Shown: positions 15,487-25,115, counted from the stretch's first letter. The stretch is 52,163 nt of DNA from DASUEB01 sp036275295 (GCA_036275295.1 DASUEB010000039.1:1-52163), one strand, 5' to 3'. The notes: generated from the letters alone by a model not told the origin. Made by a program: numbers and translations.

Positions 15487-17294
15487 TCGGGTAATAATTT
15501 CATCAAGTTGGCGTCAACCATTCGTTTCTCAACCTCTGGCCGCGTTATTTTTCCGGTGAGGTATTTTTCCATCATCAAGCTGCTTATGGGTGCTGCCCAA
15601 GTGGCACCAAATCCCACGTTCTCTACATAAACCGCAATAGCGATTTTGGGATTGTCTTTCGGCGCGAAGGCTATGAATATGGAGTGATCCTTTCCGTGAG
15701 GGTTCTGAGCTGTACCTGTTTTACCGCATACCTCAACCGCCGGATCCCATTGGGCCCCGCGACCGGTACCGTTAACTACTACGTTGTGCATGGCCTCAAC
15801 CACAATGTCGTAATGCGTTGGTTCTATCGTGGTGTATTGTTTTTCGAGAAATTTCCGATCGAGCTGCTGTGCGCCTTCGATCTCTCTTACCAAATGGGGG
15901 CGATAGTACCAACCCCGGTTGGCGATGATGCTCACAAAATTGGCCATTTGAATGGGGGTAACGCCCAACTCACCTTGACCAATGGCCAGTGAGATCACCG
16001 TGTGCGCCTTCCATCGATTTTTGCCGTGAATTTTGTCGTAATACCCATTGGTTGGCACCAAACCTTTGATCTCATTGGGTTGCTCAATACCCGTCTTATC
16101 CCCCAGTCCGAAACTGGTTACATGTCGGCGCCAGGCCGCATATCCTTGAGCCGTGCTGGGATATTTATCGATCACATTTTTGAAAACGTTGCAGAAATAG
16201 GCGTTACAAGAGGTCGTGATGGCATTGAACAAATCGAGCGGTGAGCCATGTGAGTGACAACCCAACTTCCGATTGGCATAGAAATACCCCATGCTGCAGC
16301 CGTAGCGCATATCGGGAGTGAGCGTTCCCTCTTGAAGCCCAATCAGCGCATTGATGAGCTTGAAGGTCGAACCCGGTGGATAGCGAGCCTGCATAGCCCG
16401 ATTAAACAGCGGTTTAAGGGTGTCGACGCTCAGGGCCTGAAAGTTCTGATTTCGTATCCGTCCGGTAAGCAAATTGGGATCGTACGAAGGATTGTTGACC
16501 AAGGCCAGCACCTCGCCCGTTGATGGATCAATGGCTGCAATAGCACCGCGTTTGTTTTGCATCAACCGTTCGCCATAAGCCTGAAGTTCGGCATCGATGG
16601 TCGATACCAGATCGCTTCCCGAAAGGGCAATGGTGTCGTACTGCCCGTCTTTGTACCTTCCTTTTTCATTGTTGTAGACATCGACAACAACGTAACGAAC
16701 CCCTTTTCTACCCCTCAGCACATCCTCGTAGGTTTTTTCCAATCCACTTGCCCCGTAGTAATCGCCCGGAGAATAATACGTGTCTTTGTCGATGATGCGC
16801 TGGTTCACCTCACCGATGTAACCCAAGGTGTGTGACGCAATGCTCTGAGGATAGGCTCTTAACGTACGCGACTGGGCATAAAAGCCTTTGAATTTGTGCA
16901 ACTGTTCGGAAATGGCAGAGAACTGATCGGCCGGAATCTGTTTTTCAAAAACCGATGGTTTGCGCACCGAAAAAATCTTGGCCTTCTGCATGCGCTCGAT
17001 ATACTGTTCAACCGAGATGCCCACCAGATCGCAGAACTTGGCAGTATCCATGTTTTTCACCTCATTCGGAACCACCATTAAATCGTAAACCGCAATGTTG
17101 GCAACCATCAGGCGGTGCTTTCGATCGAAAATAAGTCCCCGTGAAGGATAGACCGTTACTTTGCGCTCCGACATGTTGGCCGCCTCGCGCGTCCAGCTGT
17201 CGTCGATTACCTGCAAATAAAACAGCCTTAGAGCAAAAATGATGCCTATTGAAACTACAATGGCCGCGATGACAAACCGTCGATTATCTAGCAT
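15483..17294 (-). CDS. mrdA: Penicillin-binding protein 2 (elongation transpeptidase)
   Basis: A 603-residue class B PBP. One membrane anchor lies at about 9-26, then comes a pedestal region, then the transpeptidase domain with S-T-F-K (catalytic Ser near 307), S-C-N (near 361) and K-T-G-T (near 522). It cross-links peptidoglycan in the lateral wall, working with RodA. The gene overlaps mreD by 1 nt and rodA by 4 nt. Length and motif order are normal for PBP2, and all three active-site motifs are present. Confidence 0.95.
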   Translation of the reverse strand: MLDNRRFVIAAIVVSIGIIFALRLFYLQVIDDSWTREAANMSERKVTVYPSRGLIFDRKHRLMVANIAVYDLMVVPNEVKNMDTAKFCDLVGISVEQYIERMQKAKIFSVRKPSVFEKQIPADQFSAISEQLHKFKGFYAQSRTLRAYPQSIASHTLGYIGEVNQRIIDKDTYYSPGDYYGASGLEKTYEDVLRGRKGVRYVVVDVYNNEKGRYKDGQYDTIALSGSDLVSTIDAELQAYGERLMQNKRGAIAAIDPSTGEVLALVNNPSYDPNLLTGRIRNQNFQALSVDTLKPLFNRAMQARYPPGSTFKLINALIGLQEGTLTPDMRYGCSMGYFYANRKLGCHSHGSPLDLFNAITTSCNAYFCNVFKNVIDKYPSTAQGYAAWRRHVTSFGLGDKTGIEQPNEIKGLVPTNGYYDKIHGKNRWKAHTVISLAIGQGELGVTPIQMANFVSIIANRGWYYRPHLVREIEGAQQLDRKFLEKQYTTIEPTHYDIVVEAMHNVVVNGTGRGAQWDPAVEVCGKTGTAQNPHGKDHSIFIAFAPKDNPKIAIAVYVENVGFGATWAAPISSLMMEKYLTGKITRPEVEKRMVDANLMKLLPE

Positions 17295-17818
17295 TAGCGC
17301 CTTCTTTCACGAACTTGGTACAACAAATACTGACTTAAATAAACCATACCTAAAGTTACGATACTCGACAGAATAACCCTAACCTGGGTGCGGAAAAAGA
17401 AATCGAACTGAAAGTTTTCCAGGTTGAACACCCAGATGTGGTGAATGACAACCAGAGGAATGGCATACGACATAAACCAGTTGCTTCCCATGCTCTGTAT
17501 GGTGGGTTTTTGAGTGGGATCGTAACCCTCGCGAGGTGAAATCCATTTCAAGATCACCATGCGAAAATAGGCCATCGCTACTGCTGCCGATGCGTGCATG
17601 CCTAAGGTGTTGTCGAATGTGTCGATAATCAATCCCAGCAAAGCCGCAATCACCAGAGCCACCCATCCTTGCGTTCGAAGCGGCAACATGATGATGAATA
17701 GCGGATAAATAAAGCAAACAATAAGACCGCTCCCCAGGCTGATGTTGTTCATAACTACCACCTGAAGCAGGACCAAAAACACAAATCGAGAAATATGGCG
17801 AAGCGCGTCGAAAATCAT
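17294..17818 (-). CDS. mreD: Rod shape-determining protein MreD
   Basis: A 174-residue membrane protein with about five hydrophobic segments, of normal length for MreD. The sequence has little conservation in this family, but position between mreC and mrdA (4-nt overlap with mreC, 1-nt with mrdA) makes the call secure. It is an inner-membrane member of the elongation complex that links MreC, MreB and RodA-PBP2. The motif L-G-L-I-I-D-T-F-D-N-T-L-G-M-H-A, with its conserved G-x-x-x-D, is typical of MreD. Confidence 0.88.
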   Translation of the reverse strand: MIFDALRHISRFVFLVLLQVVVMNNISLGSGLIVCFIYPLFIIMLPLRTQGWVALVIAALLGLIIDTFDNTLGMHASAAVAMAYFRMVILKWISPREGYDPTQKPTIQSMGSNWFMSYAIPLVVIHHIWVFNLENFQFDFFFRTQVRVILSSIVTLGMVYLSQYLLYQVRERRR

Positions 17819-18657
17819 TTTGTCTCCTGCAATTGAATGGTTTCTTCCTCTAGTTTCACCTGCTCGCGCTTGAGCAAGTTTTGTATTACATACACCGTGG
17901 TAATCTTGCTGAAGTCGACGGCTAGCTTAACTCTCAAGTCAAGGTAATTGCTGCCTTCGGGTTGCTCAATGCGGTCGATGATACCCACCATGATGCCTGT
18001 GGGATAAATGGCCGACGAGGCGCGGCTGATCACTGTATCGCCTTTCACCAGGCGGGCGTGATTCGCAATATCTTCTATTTTAGCATGTTGTGCATTCACC
18101 CCGTCCCATTTGAGCAAGCCGAAATTTTTGGTTCGCTTCACTTCTACACTGGCGGTAAAGCGGGTATTGATAATCGGTAAAACCGTGCTAAAATTATCGC
18201 TTACATTAACCACAACTCCCACCAATCCTTCGGGCGATATCACCCCCATATCTTTGTTGATGCCTTGTTTGCGGCCTTTGTTGAGTGTGATATAGTTGGT
18301 TTGCAGGTTGGTGGTAGCATTGATGGCCTGGGCGGTAGTATACGTGTATTGCTGCAATGCAGTGGTGTCGCCTACGGAGAACTGCTTTTTGATTTGAAGG
18401 AAATACGCGTCTTTTAGCTTGGATCGAAGTATGGCATTTTCTTGTGCCAGCTGCTCGTTTTGCTCCAATAGCCCAAAGTAGCGCGTTAGGTTGGCCTTTT
18501 CTTCGTATACCGAACCGACTACCTTGTTGGAGGAGCTGATGAGCACCGAGCGCTGAAACGAATTGCTCATGAAAAAGAACGTAAGACACAGCGCTTGCAG
18601 CAGTATGGCGACGATCTCCTTGTTGTACCTACCTAGAAATTCGAAGAAATTCTTCAT
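17815..18657 (-). CDS. mreC: Rod shape-determining protein MreC
   Basis: A 280-residue protein: one N-terminal membrane helix (about 13-30), a coiled-coil stretch (about 60-88, rich in Leu, Gln, Glu, Asn) and a beta-barrel pair (about 100-265) with T-L-N-K-G-R-K-Q-G-I, M-G-V-I-S-P-E-G-L-V-G-V-V and later G-D-T-V-I-S-R-A-S-S-A-I-Y-P-T-G, the MreC signatures. It scaffolds PBP2 and activates the elongation complex in the periplasm. A 117-bp gap with a hairpin separates it from mreB, while the downstream genes overlap. Confidence 0.93.
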   Translation of the reverse strand: MKNFFEFLGRYNKEIVAILLQALCLTFFFMSNSFQRSVLISSSNKVVGSVYEEKANLTRYFGLLEQNEQLAQENAILRSKLKDAYFLQIKKQFSVGDTTALQQYTYTTAQAINATTNLQTNYITLNKGRKQGINKDMGVISPEGLVGVVVNVSDNFSTVLPIINTRFTASVEVKRTKNFGLLKWDGVNAQHAKIEDIANHARLVKGDTVISRASSAIYPTGIMVGIIDRIEQPEGSNYLDLRVKLAVDFSKITTVYVIQNLLKREQVKLEEETIQLQETK

Positions 18658-18686
18658 GGACGGGGTTGTGACCTAATTGGGTACTA

Positions 18687-18724
18687 AAAAAATTCCCAAC
18701 TTAAAGACAAAGGTGGGAATTTTA
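18687..18724 (-). terminator. Hairpin between mreB and mreC, possible attenuator
   Basis: Leftward the arms AAAATTCCCA and TGGGAATTTT flank a 15-nt loop and are followed by a short T-run. It lies inside the operon, so it may lower or split transcription between mreB and mreCD-mrdA-rodA. Its base pairs are mostly A/T with one GC block, so strength is moderate. Confidence 0.65.
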
Positions 18725-18774
18725 TGGGTGTTCTCACGGGGCTTTTGCACCGGGTAAGGATAAATATGGGTCTA

Positions 18775-19800
18775 TTAATCTCTGATCAAGAACTGGAACT
18801 TATCGATGTTTTTGAGTGCAATTCCGGTTCCGCGTGCCACGGCGCGAAGCGGATCTTCGGCAATATGCACGGGCAACTTGGTTTTCATGGATATGCGTTT
18901 GTCCAAACCGCGAAGCATCGAGCCACCACCAGCGAGGTAGATACCGGTTTTATAGATATCTGCCGACAGCTCGGGCGGAGTCATTTCTAGCGCCGTTAAA
19001 ATCGCCTCTTCGATCTTCGAAATACTCTTGTCGAGTGCATGAGCAATTTCGGTGTACGACACATGAATTTCTTTCGGAATCCCGGTCATCAAGTCCCTTC
19101 CGCGAACTGCGTAGTCGGCGGGTGGGTTATCAAGCTCTGGAAGGGCGGCACCCACTTCAATTTTGATTTGCTCAGCGGTGCGCTCCCCGATGAGGATGTT
19201 GTGCTGTCTGCGCATGTATTCTTCAATGTCGCTGGTGAATTCATCACCGGCCACGCGAATCGACTTGTCGCACACAATACCCCCCAAAGCGATTACCGCA
19301 ATTTCAGATGTACCTCCACCGATATCGATGATCATGTTACCCATGGGTTCTTCGACATCGATACCGATACCGATAGCTGCGGCCATGGGCTCGTGAATGA
19401 GGTAAACCTCTTTGGCACCTGCGTGCTCGGCGCTGTCTTTTACAGCCCTCTTCTCTACCTCAGTAATACCGGAGGGAATACAAATCACCATGCGAAGCGA
19501 TGGATTGAAAAGCGAACGACCTTGTTTGATCATTCGGATCATTCCCCGAATCATGTATTCCGCAGCGTAGAAATCTGCGATAACCCCGTCTTTGAGGGGC
19601 CTGATGGTTTTGATATTCTCGTGGGTTTTACCGTGCATTTGCTGCGCCTGGCGGCCAATCGCAATTACCTTGTTGGTGGTCCGGTCGAGGGCTACAATAC
19701 TGGGTTCATCTACAACCACTTTGTCGTTGTAAATAATCAGTGTGTTGGCGGTGCCTAAGTCGATGGCAATTTCTTGGGTGAGGAAACTCAGTAAGCCCAT
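18775..19800 (-). CDS. mreB: Rod shape-determining protein MreB
   Basis: A 341-residue bacterial actin. It shows phosphate-1 (A-I-D-L-G-T-A-N-T-L, about 12-21), E-P-S-I-V-A-L-D (about 32-39), phosphate-2 (I-D-I-G-G-G-T-S-E-I, about 159-168), adenosine (L-A-G-G-G-S-M-L-R-G) and the I-R-P-L-K-D-G-V-I-A-D-F segment. The N-terminus M-G-L-L-S-F-L-T is the membrane-binding amphipathic end of MreB in this phylum. It guides lateral wall synthesis by RodA-PBP2. It begins 9 bp after purH, which couples it to that gene's promoter at 21369-21398. Confidence 0.97.
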   Translation of the reverse strand: MGLLSFLTQEIAIDLGTANTLIIYNDKVVVDEPSIVALDRTTNKVIAIGRQAQQMHGKTHENIKTIRPLKDGVIADFYAAEYMIRGMIRMIKQGRSLFNPSLRMVICIPSGITEVEKRAVKDSAEHAGAKEVYLIHEPMAAAIGIGIDVEEPMGNMIIDIGGGTSEIAVIALGGIVCDKSIRVAGDEFTSDIEEYMRRQHNILIGERTAEQIKIEVGAALPELDNPPADYAVRGRDLMTGIPKEIHVSYTEIAHALDKSISKIEEAILTALEMTPPELSADIYKTGIYLAGGGSMLRGLDKRISMKTKLPVHIAEDPLRAVARGTGIALKNIDKFQFLIRD

Positions 19801-19809
19801 AGTTAATTC

Positions 19810-21345
19810 TCAGTGTTTAAAATGTCTATTCCCGGTCATGACCATGGCCAGGTTGTTTTGGTTGCAATAATCGATAGAGAGTTGGTCTTTGATAGACCCT
19901 CCGGGCTGAACAATGGCATTGATGCCTTCTTTACCGGCAATTTCTACACAGTCGGGAAAGGGAAAAAATGCATCAGAGGCCATCACGGCGTCTTGCAGGG
20001 AGAAACCAAACGACTTGGCTTTGTGAATGGCTTGTTGAAGCGCATCCACCCTGCTGGTTTGACCGGTTCCTCCGGCCAATAACATGCCGTCTTTGGCCAG
20101 AATAATGGCATTGCTCTTGGTGTGCTTGCAAATTTTGTTCGCAAAGACCAAGTCGGCTATCTGTGCCTCCGTAGGTTTGCGCTCGGTTACCATTTGAAAA
20201 TGGTGGGCGAGATCGGTTACCAGGTCGTTGTCTTGCACCAAGTACCCGTTGAGCACCGATCGAACCGAACGAGTCAACAACTCACAAGGTTTGCGTTTGA
20301 GAATGATGCGGTTTTTCTTGGCCGACAAGATATCTAGTGCCCCAGCCTCGTAACCGGGGGCTAGCAAAATTTCAAAAAACAGTTCGTTGATCTCGGTAGC
20401 CGTTGCCACGTCAATGGCTTGGTTGGCGATAATTACCCCCCCAAAAGCCGAGACTGGATCGCTGCTCAGCGCGTCTTTCCAGGCTTGCAGCAGAGTAGGC
20501 CGCACGGCCACTCCACAGGCGTTGTTGTGCTTCAGGATGGCGAGAGCAGGGGTGTGCGCGTCAAATTCGTCGATCAAACGCACCGCGGCATCCAAGTCGA
20601 GCAAGTTGTTGTAAGAGAGTTCTTTGCCTTGTATTTGCTCAAAAAGCGCGTTTAGGTCGCCGCTGAAATGCGCTTTTTGGTGGGGATTTTCCCCGTAGCG
20701 AAGGGTTTGTCCCTCGCTCACATCAATGACCTGTGAACCGGTGTATCCGGTGCGCGAGGCAAAATAACCGCCAATGGCTTTGTCGTAGGCCGATGAGTTG
20801 CGGAAAGCAGCAGCTGCAAAAAGTTGGCGGTCTGCTTCGTCGGTTCCGCAGTCGCCGTTTTTCAGAATTTCAAGCAATGCTGCGTATTGGGTGCGGTCTG
20901 AAACGATCATGACATCGCTGTAGTTCTTCGCCGCAGCGCGAATCAATGAAATCCCACCGATATCGATTTTTTCAATAATCTCTTGATGCGTGCCGCCCCC
21001 TTTGAGGGTTTCGGTAAACGGATATAAATCGACAATCACTAAGTCGATCTCCGGGATCTGAAACTCCTGCATCTCGGCCAAGTCGTTTTCAAAACTTCTT
21101 CGACCCAAGATACCACCAAAAATTTTTGGGTGCAGGGTCTTGACTCTGCCCCCTAGAATTGAGGGATATGAGGTGAGTTCTTCTACGGGAACCACATCAA
21201 ATCCCAACTCTTCGATAAAATTTTGCGTACCTCCGGTAGAATACAAGGTCACCTCGCGGGTGGCTAAGTATTCAATAACCGGAGCCAGGTTATCTTTGTT
21301 AAATACCGAAATTAGGGCTGACTTGACCTTTCTGTGCGAACTCAT
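19810..21345 (-). CDS. purH: Bifunctional AICAR transformylase / IMP cyclohydrolase
   Basis: A 511-residue PurH, catalysing the last two steps of IMP synthesis. The N-terminal MGS-like cyclohydrolase domain (about 1-190) has A-L-I-S-V-F-N-K, S-T-G-G-T and R-V-K-T-L-H-P-K-I-F-G-G. The transformylase domain (about 195-511) has L-R-Y-G-E-N-P-H-Q, I-L-K-H-N-N-A-C-G-V and S-D-A-F-F-P-F. All match active enzymes. It heads the operon that continues with mreB. Its placement before the mre genes is a Bacteroidota gene order, and transcription is driven by the promoter at 21369-21398. Confidence 0.97.
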   Translation of the reverse strand: MSSHRKVKSALISVFNKDNLAPVIEYLATREVTLYSTGGTQNFIEELGFDVVPVEELTSYPSILGGRVKTLHPKIFGGILGRRSFENDLAEMQEFQIPEIDLVIVDLYPFTETLKGGGTHQEIIEKIDIGGISLIRAAAKNYSDVMIVSDRTQYAALLEILKNGDCGTDEADRQLFAAAAFRNSSAYDKAIGGYFASRTGYTGSQVIDVSEGQTLRYGENPHQKAHFSGDLNALFEQIQGKELSYNNLLDLDAAVRLIDEFDAHTPALAILKHNNACGVAVRPTLLQAWKDALSSDPVSAFGGVIIANQAIDVATATEINELFFEILLAPGYEAGALDILSAKKNRIILKRKPCELLTRSVRSVLNGYLVQDNDLVTDLAHHFQMVTERKPTEAQIADLVFANKICKHTKSNAIILAKDGMLLAGGTGQTSRVDALQQAIHKAKSFGFSLQDAVMASDAFFPFPDCVEIAGKEGINAIVQPGGSIKDQLSIDYCNQNNLAMVMTGNRHFKH

Positions 21346-21368
21346 TGGGATTTTGACGGAAAATATGG

Positions 21369-21398
21369 CAAAAGTAGTAAGAAGGGTCGCATAATCAA
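21369..21398 (-). promoter_or_regulatory. Consensus Bacteroidota promoter of the purH-mre operon
   Basis: Leftward: TTG (21396-21398), exactly 19 nt, then TACTTTTG (21369-21376). Both elements and the spacing match the -33 and -7 consensus. The purH start codon lies 23 bp downstream of the -7 element, giving a very short leader. Confidence 0.82.
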
Positions 21399-21540
21399 GT
21401 GAAAATCCAAGGTTTTGCGACTTTTTTTTAAGGGGTTATCAACAACTCTTAGCTGCCTTGGTGGTTGCCGAAAAAAAGTCTTCTTCCCATTAATGTAAAC
21501 CAGCCGCTAATCATGCGCTCAAACCATTCAACACGAATGA

Positions 21541-21572
21541 TTTGGCTGCGACTTGCACACCGATTAGGTTTG
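21541..21572 (+). promoter_or_regulatory. Candidate promoter of the MacB-like permease gene
   Basis: TTTG (21541-21544), 20 nt, then TAGGTTTG (21565-21572). The -7 element is a full TAnnTTTG match. The start codon is 68 bp downstream. It is divergent from the purH promoter across the 295-bp gap, which otherwise shows no gene. Confidence 0.65.
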
Positions 21573-21640
21573 GATTATTTATTTGCCCGAAGCGGTATAA
21601 GGCATAGTGCCTTACCTTAGTGGCATAATTCATCGTTTTC

Positions 21641-22894
21641 ATGCGCATTATCAGCCGACTTCTTCGCGAAAGCGTTCTCATCGCCTACAGCTCACTGGTG
21701 GGCAACAAACTGCGTTCTATCTTGTCGCTGCTGAGTATTACCATTGGTATCTTTGCCATTATTTTTGTTTTCACCCTGGTCGATTCGCTCGAGGACGGGG
21801 TTCGCGAAAGCGTGGCCAGCTTGGGTGACGATGTGGTATTTGTTGAGAAATGGCCTTGGACCCCTGAAAATGAGGGCGAGGATTATCCTTGGTGGAAATA
21901 TTGGCAGCGACCTCAGCCTACGATGAAGGATTTGCGCGAACTCGAATTGCGCAAGGTCAACAGCGCGGCGGCCATGTGCTTCTTGTCGGAAAGCAATCGA
22001 AAAGTTACTTTCAAATCAACCAACCTCACAGGCGTTAAAATTCAGTCGGCCTCGGCAGGTTATCCAAAAGTCAAATCCCTCAATGTAGTGGAAGGGCGGA
22101 TGATTTCAGATACCGAGTTCAAAACCGGTCGCAATACCGCAGTTTTGGGCTATGAAATTGCTCAAAGTCTATTTGGAACAAGCGAATGCATTGGCCGCCA
22201 GGTCAGAATATCCGGGTTTAAAGCCACGGTAGTTGGCGTTTTAGCCAAGGAAGGATCAAGCCTCATAGGCAACAGCATGGACGAAGTGGTGATTGTACCC
22301 GTTGTATTTGCCCGCTCGTTCTCGAATATCGACGAGAGCGATTCGAGTATCCTTGTCAAAGCCAAAACTGGCGTCAGCAATGATCAACTCATCGACGAAC
22401 TCACAGGAACCATTCGGGCTATTCATCGCATCAGACCCAAAGAAGACAACGATTTTTCTCTCAATCGGTCTAGTCTGCTCAACAGCGCGCTCGATGGACT
22501 GTTTGCCGTGATCAACCTGGCGGGTTTGGTGATTGGAGCCTTCTCTATCGTGGTAGGCGGTTTTAGCATTGCCAACATCATGTTTGTTTCGGTGAAGGAA
22601 CGGACCAACCTCATTGGGATTCAGAAAAGCCTTGGGGCTAAAAACTATTTTATCCTGCTCCAATTTTTGTTTGAGGCCATATTCCTCTGCATCATGGGCG
22701 GTTTGATAGGCCTCATCTTGGTAGCCCTCATTTCAGGCGTGGTGAATTTGGTAGCAGACACGTCGATTTTGCTTTCATTCAAAAACATTGGAATCGGCTT
22801 GGGTACTTCCATTGCCATTGGGGTTATTGCAGGCGTAGTTCCCGCCATCACGGCATCTCGTCTTGATCCGGTTGAGGCGATCAGAAGCAATTGA
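21641..22894 (+). CDS. ABC transporter permease, MacB/FtsX family
   Basis: A 417-residue inner-membrane protein. The first membrane helix (about 26-46) is followed by a MacB-type periplasmic core domain (about 50-255), then three more helices (about 280-305, 330-355, 375-400) with the FtsX signature G-I-Q-K-S-L-G-A-K and the terminal P-A-I-T-A-S-R-L-D-P-V-E-A-I-R. This is the four-helix layout of MacB-like mechanotransmission permeases. Unlike E. coli MacB the ATPase is not fused, and no ATPase gene is adjacent. The HlyD/TolC pair at 3143-5922 could be partners, but it is 16 kb away and the link is a guess. The substrate is unknown. Confidence 0.88.
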   Translation: MRIISRLLRESVLIAYSSLVGNKLRSILSLLSITIGIFAIIFVFTLVDSLEDGVRESVASLGDDVVFVEKWPWTPENEGEDYPWWKYWQRPQPTMKDLRELELRKVNSAAAMCFLSESNRKVTFKSTNLTGVKIQSASAGYPKVKSLNVVEGRMISDTEFKTGRNTAVLGYEIAQSLFGTSECIGRQVRISGFKATVVGVLAKEGSSLIGNSMDEVVIVPVVFARSFSNIDESDSSILVKAKTGVSNDQLIDELTGTIRAIHRIRPKEDNDFSLNRSSLLNSALDGLFAVINLAGLVIGAFSIVVGGFSIANIMFVSVKERTNLIGIQKSLGAKNYFILLQFLFEAIFLCIMGGLIGLILVALISGVVNLVADTSILLSFKNIGIGLGTSIAIGVIAGVVPAITASRLDPVEAIRSN

Positions 22895-22980
22895 TCTCTT
22901 TAAACCCTGATTTCCGATAAAGTACCGCACTGCATGGCAAAGCCATCGGTTTACGGTTTAGGGCTTGTTGCCTTCCTCTC

Positions 22981-25068
22981 TCAGTGTGAAACCGCAAACT
23001 TGCCGCAATACCTGCGGCCATCTGATTGCACCGCGGTGTAGAGGTATACCCCATCAGGCCAATTCTGGGTATCGCAACTCAGTTCAGACTGACCGCGGGT
23101 AGAAAATTGGGCCAACAACCTGCCTTGGCCATCAAATACCACAACTTCGATGGTTTCAGGAGAAAGCGACCAATGAATTTGTTGGTTTGCTGGATTTGGA
23201 TAGGCCCATCCATGTTGCTCATCGATCGCGGCCACACCGGTACCGAGGCTGTTTTCAAAACACAACGTCCAAGTTTTAGCGTGCGTTAAGTCTTGCGACT
23301 GAACCTGAATATCCACCTGCTTCGAAGTGGCATCCACAACCGAATGCGGCATTACATCGGCATGCGCGCCATGCGAAAGTGCAAAATCAAGAGTTAATGT
23401 GTTTAACGGAGCATTGGGTTTGAGCAAAATCTGATAGCGCTGGGCATCGTAATCCAGCCACACACTGTCGGCCACAGCCCAAATGGAGGTCGGAAAATAC
23501 AAATCGGCATTGCCACTTGGAATTCCTGCGCTGTCGGGCCCGGCCAAAAGAGCTGCCTCGTAGGCCGGAATGGCATAGTCGCGAATTTGGAAGGCCGAAA
23601 CCACCAAGGGAGCGGTCTCGCCATCGTTGTCGCTGAAAACCAAAAATCCCTGTTTATCGCCCGAAGGGCTGTTGGTGAAAGTGGTCCATCGGGTGCCATA
23701 GGTTCGAATCGACCCAATTTGAAGGCCGTTTAAAAACAGGCGAATAGAATCTTGCCGGTCGTCGATACTGGCTATCAGCCGATACCACTGATTCTCCGTC
23801 AATTGACCGAAGTAATCACCCGTAATTCCGATTTGGCCTTGTGGATTGATGAAAAGATCGGCATCGTCGTTATTGCCTAGGCCGGTTTGATACAAGGCTA
23901 TCCAATTGCCAAGCGAACCGGGCGGCAAGAGAAAATCAAGTATCCAACTGTACGTTCCATCAGTGGTTCCATCGTTATCGACACTCATGTTGGTGTATGC
24001 TAAAATAGCTTGCTCGGGAGGAAGGGCCGGAACTTGCATGACCCTCGCGTGCCCTTGAGGCATTGGCGATATGGAAAGCGAGTCGGTGCTCACAAACGCA
24101 CAGCGATGATTTGAGTCTACCTCTTTCCAGTTTAGGTAGCGCCATTGGCTTCCCAAGCCAGCGGTGTTATTCAAGCTATGGGTAAATCGCCAATTACCCG
24201 TGGTCAATGAATCGGGAAAGGCTTGAACTAAGCCCTCGCAGAGCCATCTGCTGAGCGCAACGGGTCGATCGGTCTCCAAGCGATCGACACCAAGTCCAAT
24301 CAATTGGGCTGCCAGGGCATTGTCGTTAACGGTAAAAGCCCACATCTCGCTGCTGGCCGCATGTACCAGATCCTTCAAAAGCACAAATTCGGTCGGATTG
24401 GCCAATACAGTACTCCATCCCAGCTCAAATGCAACACATCCCAGTGCGATAAACGATTGGATCCACGATGTGGTTGGCACCTCTGAAGGCAAGCTACCGC
24501 CTGCGTACCAAACGAATTTACCGCCGGGTACGAGTGCCTGCCACTGCTGCGCGGAGCTGAGATTTTCCAAAGAAGGCAATGCCCTATGGGGTTGAACACC
24601 AGCCTCGCTGATGGCTTGAGCCAAAAGCGCAAGGTTACTGGTTTTGGTATCTAGGTATAATGCGGCATCGTATCGCTCAGCCAGCCGAAGGGCATCTACC
24701 AAACGCGCAACTCGATTGGCAGCAAACAAATCGTCGCGATAGGCCGCCATAGGCCATCCTTGCATTTCGGCAAAGGTCAGTTGACTCAACTCACCCGCTA
24801 TCGGCAAGAGTCGGTGAACGGCCGGCTTGTCGTGGAAGAGTACATAAACGCTGTCGGCCGTTAGACTTACATCGACTTCGCAGATTTTAATACCGTGTTT
24901 GAAGGCATCTTCTAAGGCCCAAAGCGAGTTTTCTGGATAAACATGACTGCTTCCTCTATGCCCAATGGTAAACTGCGGACAACCCAAGTCGATTGACCGA
25001 TTCACACATTGCGAAGCCAACTGCAGGGCGTGGAACGCAAATAATACTAAGGTCAACCATGCCTTCAT
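22981..25068 (-). CDS. Secreted glycerophosphodiester phosphodiesterase with LamG and T9SS sorting domains
   Basis: A 695-residue multidomain protein. A signal peptide (about 1-20) precedes a GDPD barrel (about 34-275) with all catalytic motifs: H-R-G (37-39), P-E-N (45-47), E-V-D (64-66) and H-D (79-80). A concanavalin/LamG-like domain follows (about 340-520, with W-Y-R-L-I-A-S-I-D-D and I-R-L-F-L-N-G). The last 75 residues start Y-P-N-P-A-N-Q-Q-I and end K-F-A-V-S-H, a type A T9SS C-terminal sorting signal. It should cleave glycerophosphodiesters outside the cell and reach the surface through T9SS, whose SprA is encoded at 40616-47815. It stands alone, with no signs of an operon. Confidence 0.9.
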   Translation of the reverse strand: MKAWLTLVLFAFHALQLASQCVNRSIDLGCPQFTIGHRGSSHVYPENSLWALEDAFKHGIKICEVDVSLTADSVYVLFHDKPAVHRLLPIAGELSQLTFAEMQGWPMAAYRDDLFAANRVARLVDALRLAERYDAALYLDTKTSNLALLAQAISEAGVQPHRALPSLENLSSAQQWQALVPGGKFVWYAGGSLPSEVPTTSWIQSFIALGCVAFELGWSTVLANPTEFVLLKDLVHAASSEMWAFTVNDNALAAQLIGLGVDRLETDRPVALSRWLCEGLVQAFPDSLTTGNWRFTHSLNNTAGLGSQWRYLNWKEVDSNHRCAFVSTDSLSISPMPQGHARVMQVPALPPEQAILAYTNMSVDNDGTTDGTYSWILDFLLPPGSLGNWIALYQTGLGNNDDADLFINPQGQIGITGDYFGQLTENQWYRLIASIDDRQDSIRLFLNGLQIGSIRTYGTRWTTFTNSPSGDKQGFLVFSDNDGETAPLVVSAFQIRDYAIPAYEAALLAGPDSAGIPSGNADLYFPTSIWAVADSVWLDYDAQRYQILLKPNAPLNTLTLDFALSHGAHADVMPHSVVDATSKQVDIQVQSQDLTHAKTWTLCFENSLGTGVAAIDEQHGWAYPNPANQQIHWSLSPETIEVVVFDGQGRLLAQFSTRGQSELSCDTQNWPDGVYLYTAVQSDGRRYCGKFAVSH

Positions 25069-25115
25069 ACGCCAAGGGATAAAAACGTATGGGCAAGGTA
25101 TGCATCCTAAGAGCT

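Noticed and set aside
21641..22894. Complete MacAB-TolC system with the pair at 3143-5922
   Set aside because: The permease is 16 kb away, has no ATPase gene beside it and no shared regulation is visible.
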